This document shows, one piece after another, positions 8,043-15,769 of a stretch of 37,405 bases of DNA. The position numbers and the translations under genes were made by a program. The stretch lies in assembly GCF_000375485.1 (NCBI RefSeq), contig NZ_AQXE01000013.1, forward strand, positions 3,910-41,314, in the 5' to 3' direction. Origin of the DNA: Desulfovibrio oxyclinae DSM 11498. GTDB lineage: Bacteria; Desulfobacterota; Desulfovibrionia; Desulfovibrionales; Desulfovibrionaceae. How positions within the stretch are numbered: the first letter of the stretch is position 1; the number at the start of each line of letters is the position of its first letter. The notes below the pieces were generated by a model. The model searched no databases and was not told the DNA's origin. It saw only the letters and a list, made by a program, of their open reading frames with translations.

Positions 8043-9449
8043 CTATTCCTCCCAGGTCTTGATTTCGTTGCGCAGCCGCACCACGAGCCCGCTGCCTTCG
8101 GAGGCAACGTCGTGGAAGGCGCTGTAACTGAATTCTTCCTTCACGCCCTTGGGACCGGAGATAGCCGGAGTGTTTCGCTGATACAGGCATTCGGGCAGCA
8201 ACAGGGACAGCTGATAGCCGTTGTTCACCAGCAGGATCTCCAGCCGCTTGCGGTCGCCGGTGTTCGATGCTTCAAGAAACCGCGTATCCTTGAACAGGGC
8301 GGTCATCTGTCCGGACAGCGTCATGAGGCCCTCGGAGAGAGAGCCGCGACGGCCGTCGGCGCCGATGGTGTAGCCGTCCTCGGTGTCCAGATCGTTTGAT
8401 ACGTCCAGCGAAAACGTCTTGAGCCGGTCAGCGAGCAGCACGCCGTCTTCAAGAATCCGCGCCTGACGCTGCTGGAACTTGTGCAGCGGCAGGCGGACGG
8501 CGGAGGCGTCATAGGGCTGGGTGGAGTCGCTTTCGCCGCGGCCGACGATATCCAGACTGGCCGACATGGCGCCTGATTCGCCCACGCTCAGGCCCAGCGA
8601 GTTGAGCTTGAGGCCTTCGCACACGGCGTAGAGCGGCAGGTCCGGAAAAGCCTTCTCGGCGAGGAAGCTGGGCATGTCGTCAACCACCACATAGGTGTGA
8701 TCGAAGAAGCCGGCGCTGGCGGTCGGGGTGTCGTCGAACGCTTCTTCGACGTAGGCGGCCGTGATCACGATTGCATCCAGACCGGATCCCCGGCGCACGA
8801 CGTGCGTGCCGTCATAATTGACCGTGCCGGAGATGACGACTTGCGCGCCGACCGGCAGGCCGTGCCCCTTGCTGGGCAGCGCCACCGTGCCGTCGCCGCG
8901 ATCCGCCGCATCGCCGAGCAGCGTCACGACCCGGGCCAGCTGGACGGTTTCGGTGCCGTCAAACACTTCGGCGGCATACGGGGCGGCAATCACCAGTTCG
9001 TTGTCCGTGGTCTCGGTGGCCAGCGAGTACGCGCCGTCGTAGCCGGTGGTGCCGGAGATGAGTACGGGAGCGCCTGCGGCGAGGCCGTGTCCGGTGGCGG
9101 GCAGGCCCACCTTGCCGGAGCCTTTGTCCACGGCGTTGCCCGCGTCCAGCGTCAGGGCTGGGACGGGCTCGGTGGCCGGCAGGCCGAACAGGCCGCGCAG
9201 CCAGATGCCGAAGGAATGCGCGTCAACGGGGACGTCGGCGCTGCCGCGCTCGTCGGTGAGCCCTTCGTCCGGCGCCACCGGGTTGCGTGAGCCGGTCAGG
9301 ATTTCGTCCGGCGTCTGGTCGCGCGACTCGGCCACCTCAAATGATCGGATCGGGACCCGAAACGCCCTCTTGACGCCGGGCCGCACGCCGTAGGTGGCTT
9401 CGAAGTCCACCGTCACCGCGCTTTTGTATCCTCTTGCCTGTCTACCCAT
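8043..9449 (-). CDS. major tail tube protein with duplicated inserted domain
   Basis: 468 residues, about twice the size of lambda V (246). ATG 9449 follows TAGGAGG. Residues 1-100 and about 245-468 form the tube-protein core (for example PLYAVCEGLKLNSLGLSVGE and SGQMTALFKDTRFLEAS). Between them lie two related segments, about 110-168 and 185-243, each with the order G-V-x-LP, GHGL, V-ISGT, YDG and a V-I-AA-Y strand ending. Lambda V carries a single C-terminal Ig-like decoration domain, so surface decorations on tubes are known; here the insertion is internal and duplicated. The protein polymerises around the tape measure to make the tail shaft. Confidence 0.85.
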   Translation of the reverse strand: MGRQARGYKSAVTVDFEATYGVRPGVKRAFRVPIRSFEVAESRDQTPDEILTGSRNPVAPDEGLTDERGSADVPVDAHSFGIWLRGLFGLPATEPVPALTLDAGNAVDKGSGKVGLPATGHGLAAGAPVLISGTTGYDGAYSLATETTDNELVIAAPYAAEVFDGTETVQLARVVTLLGDAADRGDGTVALPSKGHGLPVGAQVVISGTVNYDGTHVVRRGSGLDAIVITAAYVEEAFDDTPTASAGFFDHTYVVVDDMPSFLAEKAFPDLPLYAVCEGLKLNSLGLSVGESGAMSASLDIVGRGESDSTQPYDASAVRLPLHKFQQRQARILEDGVLLADRLKTFSLDVSNDLDTEDGYTIGADGRRGSLSEGLMTLSGQMTALFKDTRFLEASNTGDRKRLEILLVNNGYQLSLLLPECLYQRNTPAISGPKGVKEEFSYSAFHDVASEGSGLVVRLRNEIKTWEE

Positions 9450-9458
9450 AGTGTCCTC

Positions 9459-9896
9459 CTAAATGGTGTTGTCCTCGACCACCTCGAAAATCAGGTGGCG
9501 TTCAAAGAGATGCTTGCCCGGGCGCGAGGTCTCTCCCTCCCAGGACGATGGTGCGGCTTCGCACCCTTCCAGCGCATCAAGCGCCAGCGATTCGAAGCGG
9601 CGGATCAGGCCGTAGCCGCGAACCTCGTATCCGTTCGCCAGTTCGTCGCGTTCACGGCAATTCAGGCCGAGCGCCATCAGCACGGTCCTGCGGGCCGTGC
9701 TGCGCTCGAAACCGTCGCGGTCGGCGAACGGGACCACGGCAATGTACGGCGCGTCTGCGCTGCCGTGGGGCGCTCTGGGATCAAAGCCCAGAATCAACAC
9801 GGGCTCGCCGCCGAGCGTGTCCCGGCAGAAGTCCTGCAGCGCAGGAGAATCCTGCAATGCTGCGACCCATTCTTTGGCGATTTCGTAGCTGTCCAT
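9459..9896 (-). CDS. tail terminator protein (gpU-like)
   Basis: 145 residues immediately upstream of the tail tube gene, in the lambda U position. It starts at ATG 9896 with AGGT six bases before and lies three bases after the previous stop. The order of an N-terminal helix (SYEIAKEWVAALQDSPALQD) then strands (PYIAVVPFADRDGFERSTAR) and a long C-terminal strand region ending in an acidic FEVVEDNTI is consistent with the tail terminator/minor tail fold that caps the completed tube. There is no catalytic motif. Assignment is by position and size. Confidence 0.7.
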   Translation of the reverse strand: MDSYEIAKEWVAALQDSPALQDFCRDTLGGEPVLILGFDPRAPHGSADAPYIAVVPFADRDGFERSTARRTVLMALGLNCRERDELANGYEVRGYGLIRRFESLALDALEGCEAAPSSWEGETSRPGKHLFERHLIFEVVEDNTI

Positions 9897-9899
9897 GCG

Positions 9900-10571
9900 T
9901 TACCTCAAAGCGAAAGCCCGGCTGGATTTGCCGAGGTAGTAGGAAATCTTCTGCTCGATCCGTTCGAAAACCTCGTCGCGCGACCCCTCGTAGACCGGGG
10001 TGATCAGATCGCGGGGCGGGCTCTCGATGGTGTCCTCCGCCGGAATAGGCAGCCCGGCCGCGCCGAAGAACCGTCGCATCTTGTCCGTGACGCGCGTGCT
10101 GAAACCGCGCTGCAATGACCACGCGCGGCGGGCCGCTGCCGGAGAGAGCCAGCCGACGCGCACGCGCATGAGCCGCTTGTCGCGGCGGTAGCCGACGGCC
10201 TTGACCAGCTGGCCGTATGCGTGGGTGGCGGGCTGCCGGAAGTGCCCCTTCGCATCATCGAGAACGCGCTGCTGCTGAATCTCGGACAGTTCGGGCCAGT
10301 TCTCGCCGGGCGGATCCTCGTCGTAGACCGTGTTCTTGATTTCCTGCTGCAACCACCAACCCGCAGACCCGAGAGCGCGGTTGAACTCGGACGGGAAGGT
10401 GCGCACCAGAAAGGCCATGAACGGAGCCGTGGTGTCCCGGATGGCCACGCGGGCCCCGCCCCGGTGGGACGAGTAAAAGGGATAGGTCCGGAGCACGGTC
10501 TTGCCCTGATGGCCCTTGACCGGGAAACGGACCGTGCCTTGGTATCCCTCGAAATCGCTCCAGCTGCTCAT
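9900..10571 (-). CDS. minor tail / tail completion protein (gpZ position)
   Basis: 223 residues. The ATG at 10569-10571 overlaps the previous TGA (ATGA) and follows GGGAG; the longer frame from 10619 would overlap that gene by 52 bases and has no site. The protein is basic, with helices such as FMAFLVRTFPSEFNRALGSA and AARRAWSLQRGFSTRVTDKM. It sits between the FII-like connector and the U-like terminator, exactly where lambda has Z, a protein required for correct head-tail joining. I do not recognise a family by sequence. Confidence 0.65.
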   Translation of the reverse strand: MSSWSDFEGYQGTVRFPVKGHQGKTVLRTYPFYSSHRGGARVAIRDTTAPFMAFLVRTFPSEFNRALGSAGWWLQQEIKNTVYDEDPPGENWPELSEIQQQRVLDDAKGHFRQPATHAYGQLVKAVGYRRDKRLMRVRVGWLSPAAARRAWSLQRGFSTRVTDKMRRFFGAAGLPIPAEDTIESPPRDLITPVYEGSRDEVFERIEQKISYYLGKSSRAFALR

Positions 10572-10915
10572 GCCGGACTGCTCCCACGTTGTTCGGCCAC
10601 GCAGCGCAGGCGCCACCATATCGGCGTCGATGTGCGGGGCAGGGCATCCACCTGACGGATTTCGTACAGCCGGGTTTCGAACGCGATTTCGTCGCCGTAC
10701 ACGGGAGGTTCGGGATGATCCGACACGGCGAGGCGAAACGAAGCGTGGTGTCCCAATCCGTCGAACAGGTCGGCGTCGAACCCCGACGGGGCGGAACCGA
10801 ACCCGAAGACGGTGACCACCGCACGGGTGGGCACCGCTTCACCGGTCTCGGCCACGTAATCGACCGCGCGGCCGCATTCGTCGAGCATGGACCGGGCATG
10901 GTCTGACGTCAGCAT
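10568..10915 (-). CDS. head-tail joining protein (gpFII-like)
   Basis: 115 residues, similar in length to lambda FII (117). It starts at ATG 10915, four bases after the previous stop, with GAGGA about nine bases before. The N-terminal helix (HARSMLDECGRAVDYVAETG) is followed by strand-rich sequence including VVTVFGFGSAPSGFDADLF and YEIRQVDALPRTSTPIWWRL, as expected for the small beta-barrel connector that binds the portal/gpW complex and receives the tail. Position between head and tail genes supports the role. Confidence 0.7.
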   Translation of the reverse strand: MLTSDHARSMLDECGRAVDYVAETGEAVPTRAVVTVFGFGSAPSGFDADLFDGLGHHASFRLAVSDHPEPPVYGDEIAFETRLYEIRQVDALPRTSTPIWWRLRCVAEQRGSSPA

Positions 10916-10919
10916 GGCA

Positions 10920-11120
10920 TCAGTCCTCGCGTTCCGAGGCAGGCAGCTCTTCCAGGTCGGGCAGGGCTTCCAGCTCGCGGGTACGGGCGTTGTATTCCTC
11001 GGGCGTTGGCACGGTGTAGCCGTCGTCGGTCAGGGCTGCGGCTATCTGGGCGAACGTGGCCCCGACCCTGAGTGCGCCCTTGATCATCAGCAATACTTCC
11101 ATGGTCCTGTCCTCCGACAT
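10920..11120 (-). CDS. small hypothetical phage protein
   Basis: 66 residues, starting at ATG 11120, five bases after the lipoprotein stop, with GAGGA upstream. A helical N-terminal part (TMEVLLMIKGALRVGATFAQ) continues into IAAALTDDGYTVPTPEEYN and an acidic C-terminus. The VGATFAQIAAALTDDGYTVP segment is compatible with a small helix-turn-helix but is too short to call. It is cotranscribed with the lysis and connector genes. No function is assigned. Confidence 0.6.
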   Translation of the reverse strand: MSEDRTMEVLLMIKGALRVGATFAQIAAALTDDGYTVPTPEEYNARTRELEALPDLEELPASERED

Positions 11121-11124
11121 CGTC

Positions 11125-11700
11125 TTATCCTCCGAGGATTCGGTTCATCGCCGCCTTGGCCTGCGTCAGCAGGGACCGGGCCTTGTCCAGCAGGGCGGGC
11201 CAGTCTCCGGGACGCGTGCGGGAGTACCGCCACGTGTCGGTGGCGTTGCGCAGCAGCACGAGGACGGTCTTTGTCCGGTTGAGCAGCGGGGCCACATCCG
11301 TCTTGAGCTGTTTGCGGGTGTCGGGTTCGACCTGCGGCAGCAGCTGGCGGTATTGCGTATCGACACTTTCAAAGGCCGTGGTGATTTCGTCGGTCACGGC
11401 CACGGCCTGTTCGTGAGGCGGCAGGTTCTTGAGCGCGCAGCCGGACAGGGCGGGCCCCAGCGTGACGATAAGGAGCACGACGCCGAGTCCGGTCTTGTCG
11501 GGCTTGCCCGCCACCACCTTGTCCCTGGCCTTGATGCGGCCGTAGATCGTCCCGACGGTGGTCGCCACGGCTGCCAGCAGCGTCAGGATTTTTTCCAGCT
11601 CGCCCGCCTGCACATCGAGGCCGAACAGGCTGAACAGCAGCACACCCATTCCGGCGAGGCTGGAAATGACGGTTTTCGATTGCAACAGATTCTTTTGCAT
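11125..11700 (-). CDS. lysis-associated membrane protein: holin-like part joined to lipoprotein-like part
   Basis: 191 residues. The ATG overlaps the endolysin stop (TGATG) behind an AGGAGG site. Two hydrophobic helices lie near residues 11-31 (VISSLAGMGVLLFSLFGLDV) and 36-58, as in small phage holins. A third hydrophobic segment at about 72-87 ends in a lipobox-like LSGC (VVLLIVTLGPALSGCALKNL) and is followed by a soluble helical region to the C-terminus. The second half alone would look like an outer-membrane spanin or Rz1-type lipoprotein. A GTG at the start of VAGKPDKTGLG could initiate it separately. Whether one or two products are made is unknown. Confidence 0.7.
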   Translation of the reverse strand: MQKNLLQSKTVISSLAGMGVLLFSLFGLDVQAGELEKILTLLAAVATTVGTIYGRIKARDKVVAGKPDKTGLGVVLLIVTLGPALSGCALKNLPPHEQAVAVTDEITTAFESVDTQYRQLLPQVEPDTRKQLKTDVAPLLNRTKTVLVLLRNATDTWRYSRTRPGDWPALLDKARSLLTQAKAAMNRILGG

Positions 11701-12242
11701 CAGACCTCCTGCAGTCTGCGGTTGAGCTCGGTGACGCGTCCCGTCCACCCGAGCAGGTATTTCATGCTTGCGGGCCGCTTCCGGCAGATGTCCCGGTAGT
11801 GGTCCATTCGGTTGACCAGAATGTCCTTGGCCAGCAGCAGCGAGCGGGTGCGGGAGCTGCCGACGTAGAAGTCCATGGTGCCAATGGTGCGGGTGCCGGT
11901 CACGCCGTCCACCACCAGCGACGGGACTACTTCGCCGTCGATGAACAGGGCGTTGATGCTTCGCTGGAGGATCCGACCGGCCGGACGGAGACCGAGGTTG
12001 ACCGCCGTGTCGAACATGACCAGCGCCACATGGGCGGGCATCTGGTCGCAATTCTGGGCGTGCCAGTAGTCGCGGCGATATATTTCCTTGGCGCCCGCAC
12101 GGGTCAGGGCCGCGATATCCACGTCGGGGTACGCCCGCGCGGAGATGCCGAATTTAGTTTCCCCGCCCGGGTCGTCCGGGTCGTTCACGTAGCCGCCCTC
12201 GTGCTCAAGCACGAAGGTGAGTGCGTATTCAAGACTGTTCAT
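11700..12242 (-). CDS. endolysin, glycosyl hydrolase 108-like
   Basis: 180-residue muralytic enzyme. The N-terminal motif LEHEGGYVNDPDDPGGETKF carries the catalytic Glu in EGGY and the DPGG turn that define GH108 (N-acetylmuramidase/ZliS-like). The sequence then has the conserved YWHAQNCDQMP-type and FDTAVNLG segments. There is no signal peptide, so release depends on the neighbouring holin. The ATG at 12242 overlaps the holin stop (ATGA) and follows GGAGG. The C-terminal part resembles the predicted peptidoglycan-binding half of this family (VVPSLVVDGVTGTRTIGTM). Confidence 0.88.
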   Translation of the reverse strand: MNSLEYALTFVLEHEGGYVNDPDDPGGETKFGISARAYPDVDIAALTRAGAKEIYRRDYWHAQNCDQMPAHVALVMFDTAVNLGLRPAGRILQRSINALFIDGEVVPSLVVDGVTGTRTIGTMDFYVGSSRTRSLLLAKDILVNRMDHYRDICRKRPASMKYLLGWTGRVTELNRRLQEV

Positions 12243-12715
12243 AAAGCCCTCCTGGGATCGCCGGAGTCCCGGCAGTGGCGCAGCCGCTCCATGAGCCATG
12301 CGGGCAGACGGATGCCCAGCGCGGCGAGATGGTCCGCTGCGGAGAGAAATTCGTTGATGGCCAGATACGCGATCATCAGATCCCGCGCGGGACTCTGGAG
12401 CCAGCTCGTGGAAATGGCCAGGTCCAGCACGTGGGCAATGGCGACGGCGATGACGTAGAGCAGAAACTTGCCGATGCCCTTGCGCATCTTCGCCAGCGAC
12501 AGACGCCTTTCATAGAAGGCGCGCGAAAAGCCCAGCAGGTAGTCGGCGCAGAACAGAATCGTAAGGGCGCCGAACGGCAGGTCGAACCCGCCGAGCAGCC
12601 AGCCCACGACGCCGAGGCAGGTGCCGCCGATGGCCTTGAGCCCGAACTGATCGGCAACGGGAGCGCAGAGGGCGCGCAGGGTGAGGATGGCGTCGAGGAA
12701 ACTGTCGCTTTGCAT
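12239..12715 (-). CDS. phage holin family protein
   Basis: 158 residues with hydrophobic segments at about 28-45 (AIGGTCLGVVGWLLGGFDLP), 46-66 (LTILFCADYLLGFSRAF) and 83-105 (GKFLLYVIAVAIAHVLDLAI). The LxILFCADYLLG pattern followed by a basic linker (ERRLSLAKMRKGIGKFLLYV) is the signature arrangement of the toxin-secretion/phage-lysis (holin 4) family. It starts at ATG 12715 with GGAG before it. It overlaps the endolysin by four bases, so holin and endolysin are translationally coupled. It should permeabilise the inner membrane at the end of infection. Confidence 0.85.
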   Translation of the reverse strand: MQSDSFLDAILTLRALCAPVADQFGLKAIGGTCLGVVGWLLGGFDLPFGALTILFCADYLLGFSRAFYERRLSLAKMRKGIGKFLLYVIAVAIAHVLDLAISTSWLQSPARDLMIAYLAINEFLSAADHLAALGIRLPAWLMERLRHCRDSGDPRRAL

Positions 12716-12732
12716 GACCGCTCCGGGGTTGC

Positions 12733-12774
12733 CCCCGCCTGCGGACCATGGGGGTGGCGTGTCCGCAGGCGGGG
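12733..12774 (-). terminator. strong GC hairpin between head and lysis genes
   Basis: A perfect 14-bp inverted repeat (CCCCGCCTGCGGAC and its complement) encloses a 14-base loop. It occupies nearly the whole gap between the FI-like gene and the holin. No U-tract follows on the minus strand, so it is more likely an RNA-processing, pausing or attenuating structure than a complete intrinsic terminator. Confidence 0.55.
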
Positions 12775-12786
12775 ATGGTACGGAGG

Positions 12787-13119
12787 TTAACTCTTGTCGT
12801 CGGAGGTCCCGTTGGCGAGCTGGGCTTCCAGCCCCTTGGCGTACTCCACGGCCTCGTCCAGCTTGGCTCTCAGGTCCTCGTTCTCGACCTTGAGGGTTCT
12901 GGCGGATTCGTTGGCACTGTCGAGCTTGGCCTTCATTTCAGCCGCCTCGGCGGACATGGGGGGAGTGGCCGGATCGTCCTCGCCGGGCAAAGCGGCCAGC
13001 CCTTCCTTGAGCAGGCGGTCGGCCTCGCTGACGGGGATGGGGTGGACCTTACCGGCGGCGTACTTGCGCTCGCCGTCGAACAGGGTCGCGAGCAGCTTGA
13101 CTTTCTTGGTTTTGGCCAT
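12787..13119 (-). CDS. FI-position protein with C-terminal coiled coil
   Basis: 110 residues from ATG 13119, with GGTGG as the ribosome site. Residues 1-45 form a small strand-rich domain (KKVKLLATLFDGERKYAAGK) of the type found in short phage proteins after the capsid gene. Residues about 55-105 are a heptad-patterned helix (EMKAKLDSANESARTLKVEN, then DLRAKLDEAVEYAKGLEAQL). Lambda FI lies at this position and assists DNA packaging. Sequence similarity to FI is not evident, so only the position is matched. Confidence 0.65.
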   Translation of the reverse strand: MAKTKKVKLLATLFDGERKYAAGKVHPIPVSEADRLLKEGLAALPGEDDPATPPMSAEAAEMKAKLDSANESARTLKVENEDLRAKLDEAVEYAKGLEAQLANGTSDDKS

Positions 13120-13121
13120 GG

Positions 13122-14123
13122 CTACACCACCTTGTTGTACATGAACGCGCCGGGGTTCTTGGGCAGCGGCACCGGGCGGGATTCCATCAAGACGAACAGC
13201 GCAGAGGGGTCGTTTTCTTCGTACGTCTTGACGAACTTCTCGCAGGGGCCGGGGCACTTGAGGTCGTTGGGCAGGCCGAACTCGATGGAGTTGTCGGAGC
13301 TGCGGCTGCCGGCCACGGCATAGTCCGGGTGCAGCAGCTGCTTGGCCACGCCGTCTTCCTGATACGTGCCGCCGTAGACGTAGATGTCCACGCCGTTGAC
13401 GTTGCCCTTGTACAGGCTCTTGACGCGGGGCGAGAGTTCGCCCACGTCAAGGCGGCGGTTGTCCAGCTTGTCGGCGATGCGGTCGCGGAAATGCTTCCAC
13501 GCGTTTGTGCCCAGCACCACGGTGTCCATGCCGCAGCTGGAGGCTTCGAGGATCACGTTGTACCAGTCCTCGAACTGGCCCTCGGGATCGGCGCCGGGAT
13601 CGGACCACAGGGCGGTGCCGGACAGGGCCAGCTTGTTGTCGGCGGGCATGAGGTAGTCGATGTGCACCTTGGCGTCTTCGCCGGAGAGGGTGATCTCGCC
13701 GGTCAGGGCCATGGCGCAGTACAGTTCGTAGGTCAGCTCCAGCCGGTCGTCGAGGTTCTTGAGGTCGGCGGCCAGCTTGGCTTCGACGCGGTCCATCGGA
13801 GCGCCGGGGCTGCTGGGCGCGGTTCCCGGAACCTTTTCCTTCAACAGGTCCGCTCCGGAATAAGGCAGTTTGGGGCGCAGCCGGGGAGCCTTGACGATGC
13901 GGCTTTCCCGAGACGTGGCGTCCACGACCTTACCGCGCGAAACCTCGGAGACGACGGGAATAACTTCCTTGCCGCCGACCACGAGCTCCAGTTCCACGGT
14001 ATTGGTCTCAAGCGCATTGCGCTTGCTGAAAAACAGTTCCTTGAACAGTCCCGGGAAATGCGGGAACCGCTCCACCACACCCATCATGGTGTAGATGTCG
14101 AACGGGTTGTATACAAAAGTCAT
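13122..14123 (-). CDS. major capsid protein (gpE-like)
   Basis: 333 residues, close to lambda E (341), directly after the decoration protein. ATG 14123 follows TAGGAGG. The N-terminus (MTFVYNPFDIYTMMGVVERF) and the block RKLxxLKxFKxR-like region EVSRGKVVDATSRESRIVKA match the capsid E family. GMDTVVLGTNAWKHFRDRIA and VNGVDIYVYGGTYQEDGVAK are typical of the HK97-fold A and P domains of this group. The C-terminus ends ESRPVPLPKNPGAFMYNKVV, also typical. It forms the icosahedral shell. Confidence 0.92.
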   Translation of the reverse strand: MTFVYNPFDIYTMMGVVERFPHFPGLFKELFFSKRNALETNTVELELVVGGKEVIPVVSEVSRGKVVDATSRESRIVKAPRLRPKLPYSGADLLKEKVPGTAPSSPGAPMDRVEAKLAADLKNLDDRLELTYELYCAMALTGEITLSGEDAKVHIDYLMPADNKLALSGTALWSDPGADPEGQFEDWYNVILEASSCGMDTVVLGTNAWKHFRDRIADKLDNRRLDVGELSPRVKSLYKGNVNGVDIYVYGGTYQEDGVAKQLLHPDYAVAGSRSSDNSIEFGLPNDLKCPGPCEKFVKTYEENDPSALFVLMESRPVPLPKNPGAFMYNKVV

Positions 14124-14132
14124 CGCGTCCTC

Positions 14133-14504
14133 CTAGATCACGAACAGGCCCACGCCGCGAAGCTGGGCGATGGCGGTTTTCTTCTCGGCTTCGGTGATGC
14201 CGTCGGGCCAGATCAGGCCGTCTTCAAGCATCTCGCCGTGGATGTAGACGGGTGCCGCCTCGTCGCCGGCTGCGGGAACCGTGACGTCCATGGCCAGAAC
14301 GCAGACAGCGGCATCGCTGCCGTCCGCGGCCGCCGGATCGAGCTGCACGTGTTTGTCCTCGGCGGTGATCACTCCGAGCACGGTGCCGGATTCGAGCGTG
14401 TACTCGGCTCCGGTGGACTTGAGCTGCACGCTGTCCATGATGGGCTGATGGTCGCCCACGAGCTTTCTGACAACGCGGGATATGGATTCGACGCCGTAGT
14501 TCAT
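14133..14504 (-). CDS. head decoration protein (gpD-like)
   Basis: 123 residues (lambda D has 110). ATG 14504 follows AGGAGG. The segments YTLESGTVLGVITAEDKHVQ and AAVCVLAMDVTVPAAGDEAA, then VYIHGEMLEDGLIWPDG, follow the conserved pattern of the D family: a GTVLG turn, an A-x-x-VL core strand and a final G-x-x-x-x-x-L strand. The protein trimerises on the expanded capsid and stabilises it. The gene lies between protease/scaffold and capsid, as in lambda. Confidence 0.88.
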   Translation of the reverse strand: MNYGVESISRVVRKLVGDHQPIMDSVQLKSTGAEYTLESGTVLGVITAEDKHVQLDPAAADGSDAAVCVLAMDVTVPAAGDEAAPVYIHGEMLEDGLIWPDGITEAEKKTAIAQLRGVGLFVI

Positions 14505-14512
14505 GTCTCCTC

Positions 14513-14977
14513 CTAGCGGGTTGCGTGCTTGACCATGCGGTCGATACCGGCCTCGCGGGCCGCCTCTGCGTTGTCAGCGCGTGCGCCGCCCGGGTCCACG
14601 TTGTCCTGCATGGCGGCATGAAGGCCCTGCAGGATGGAGGCGCGAGAGTCTTCGGGCTGCTGCGTGTCCGCGTCCTGCTTGGCCGGATCTTCTCCGTTCT
14701 GCTGCGGCCCGTCCTTCTGCGGGATGACACCGAGCGCCGTGACCTGTTCAGCGGTCAGGCCGGCTTCGACGCAGGCCTTGATGCGGGCGCTTGCCTTTTC
14801 GTCGAGCAGGGCTTCGACAATGCTCATGACGCGTTCGGTGGAATCGGTGGCGGCCTTGGTCACCGCCTCGTCCAGCTCCTTGCGAACCTTGGCCTGTTCG
14901 TCCTGACTGACGCTGGCCACGATTTCGCGGACCGCCTCGGGGTATTCGGCCCGCAATTCCTTTGCCGTTTTGCTCAT
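14513..14977 (-). CDS. nested in-frame scaffold protein (Nu3-like)
   Basis: Inside the protease gene and in the same frame, an ATG at 14975-14977 follows a near-perfect AAGGAGGA site at five to six-base spacing. The 154-residue product, starting MSKTAKELRAEYPEAVREIV, is helical and charged, then Gln/Asp-rich (QKDGPQQNGEDPAKQDADTQ), as in lambda-type scaffolds. Lambda encodes its scaffold Nu3 the same way within gene C. The internal site is seen directly; the scaffold role is inferred. Confidence 0.75.
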   Translation of the reverse strand: MSKTAKELRAEYPEAVREIVASVSQDEQAKVRKELDEAVTKAATDSTERVMSIVEALLDEKASARIKACVEAGLTAEQVTALGVIPQKDGPQQNGEDPAKQDADTQQPEDSRASILQGLHAAMQDNVDPGGARADNAEAAREAGIDRMVKHATR

Positions 14978-15769
14978 GGTCTCCTCCTTGATGAGTTTGA
15001 TGAGCTGTTCCTTGGGCATGATGCCCTTCACCAGGCCGAGTCCGAGAGCGTCCTCAGCTCGGAAAACTTGTCCGTCCGCCCAGTCGTTCGCCTTTTCCGG
15101 GGCCAGCCCCATGTTCTGGGCGACGGTCTCCACGAACAGGCGGTAGTTGCCGTCAAGGCTGGCCTGCATGCAGTCGCGCGCTTTCTGGCTCAAGGGTTCA
15201 TCGGGGTTGCCCAGCGCCTTGTATGCACCGGCGTGGAGCCAGGTGGGGGTGATGCCCACCTTGTCGTTGAACTTGCTCCAGTCCATGTGCAGGCGGAGCA
15301 CGCCGATGGAGCCGACCGAGGCCGTGGGGGCGCTGGCGTAGACGCGGCCGCCGGCGCTGCCCACCCAGTAGGCCGCGCTGGTCATCTGGCTGTTGGCCAG
15401 CGAGTAGATGGGTTTGACCGCGTTCGCCTCGCGAAGATATTCGCCAAGCTCGTACACCCCGGCCACGGTCCCGCCCGGGGAGTCCGTGTCGAGCAGAATG
15501 GCGTGGACGGAATCATCCCCCAGCGCCGCCGAAACGGACTTGCGAATGCCGCTGTACGACTGACGGAACCACGAGCGCCGCGAGAGGCTGCCCGTGACGG
15601 GGATCACGGCCACGCCGCCATCCACCTTGTAAGGCACGGTTTCCGCATCGCTTCCCGGAAAAACCAGCGACGCCGTTTCCTTGTCCCGGACGGCGTGCAG
15701 GACTCCGGCAAGAGCGTCTTCGGTGATGGCCCACGACGAGCCGAACAGGTCGGTGGGATCAGGCTGCAT
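14513..15769 (-). CDS. S49-type prohead protease (gpC-like)
   Basis: 418 residues. The protease half (about 1-262) carries the SppA/S49 core: a strand and GG turn in ILLDTDSPGGTVAGVYELGE, the nucleophile Ser131 in SQMTSAAYWVGSAGG, TASVGSIGVL, and the general-base Lys184 in AGAYKALGNPDEPLS. The second half is the scaffold, which is also made from an internal start. The precursor would process scaffold and portal during head maturation. The start at 15769 has GGAGG at nine bases; an in-frame ATG at 15775 is only three bases from it. It overlaps the portal 3' end. Confidence 0.88.
   Translation of the reverse strand: MQPDPTDLFGSSWAITEDALAGVLHAVRDKETASLVFPGSDAETVPYKVDGGVAVIPVTGSLSRRSWFRQSYSGIRKSVSAALGDDSVHAILLDTDSPGGTVAGVYELGEYLREANAVKPIYSLANSQMTSAAYWVGSAGGRVYASAPTASVGSIGVLRLHMDWSKFNDKVGITPTWLHAGAYKALGNPDEPLSQKARDCMQASLDGNYRLFVETVAQNMGLAPEKANDWADGQVFRAEDALGLGLVKGIMPKEQLIKLIKEETMSKTAKELRAEYPEAVREIVASVSQDEQAKVRKELDEAVTKAATDSTERVMSIVEALLDEKASARIKACVEAGLTAEQVTALGVIPQKDGPQQNGEDPAKQDADTQQPEDSRASILQGLHAAMQDNVDPGGARADNAEAAREAGIDRMVKHATR

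Noticed and set aside
13329..14516. 395-codon plus-strand frame opposite the capsid gene
   Set aside because: Antisense shadow of capsid and decoration genes with His/Val/Gly bias; no ribosome site or domain.
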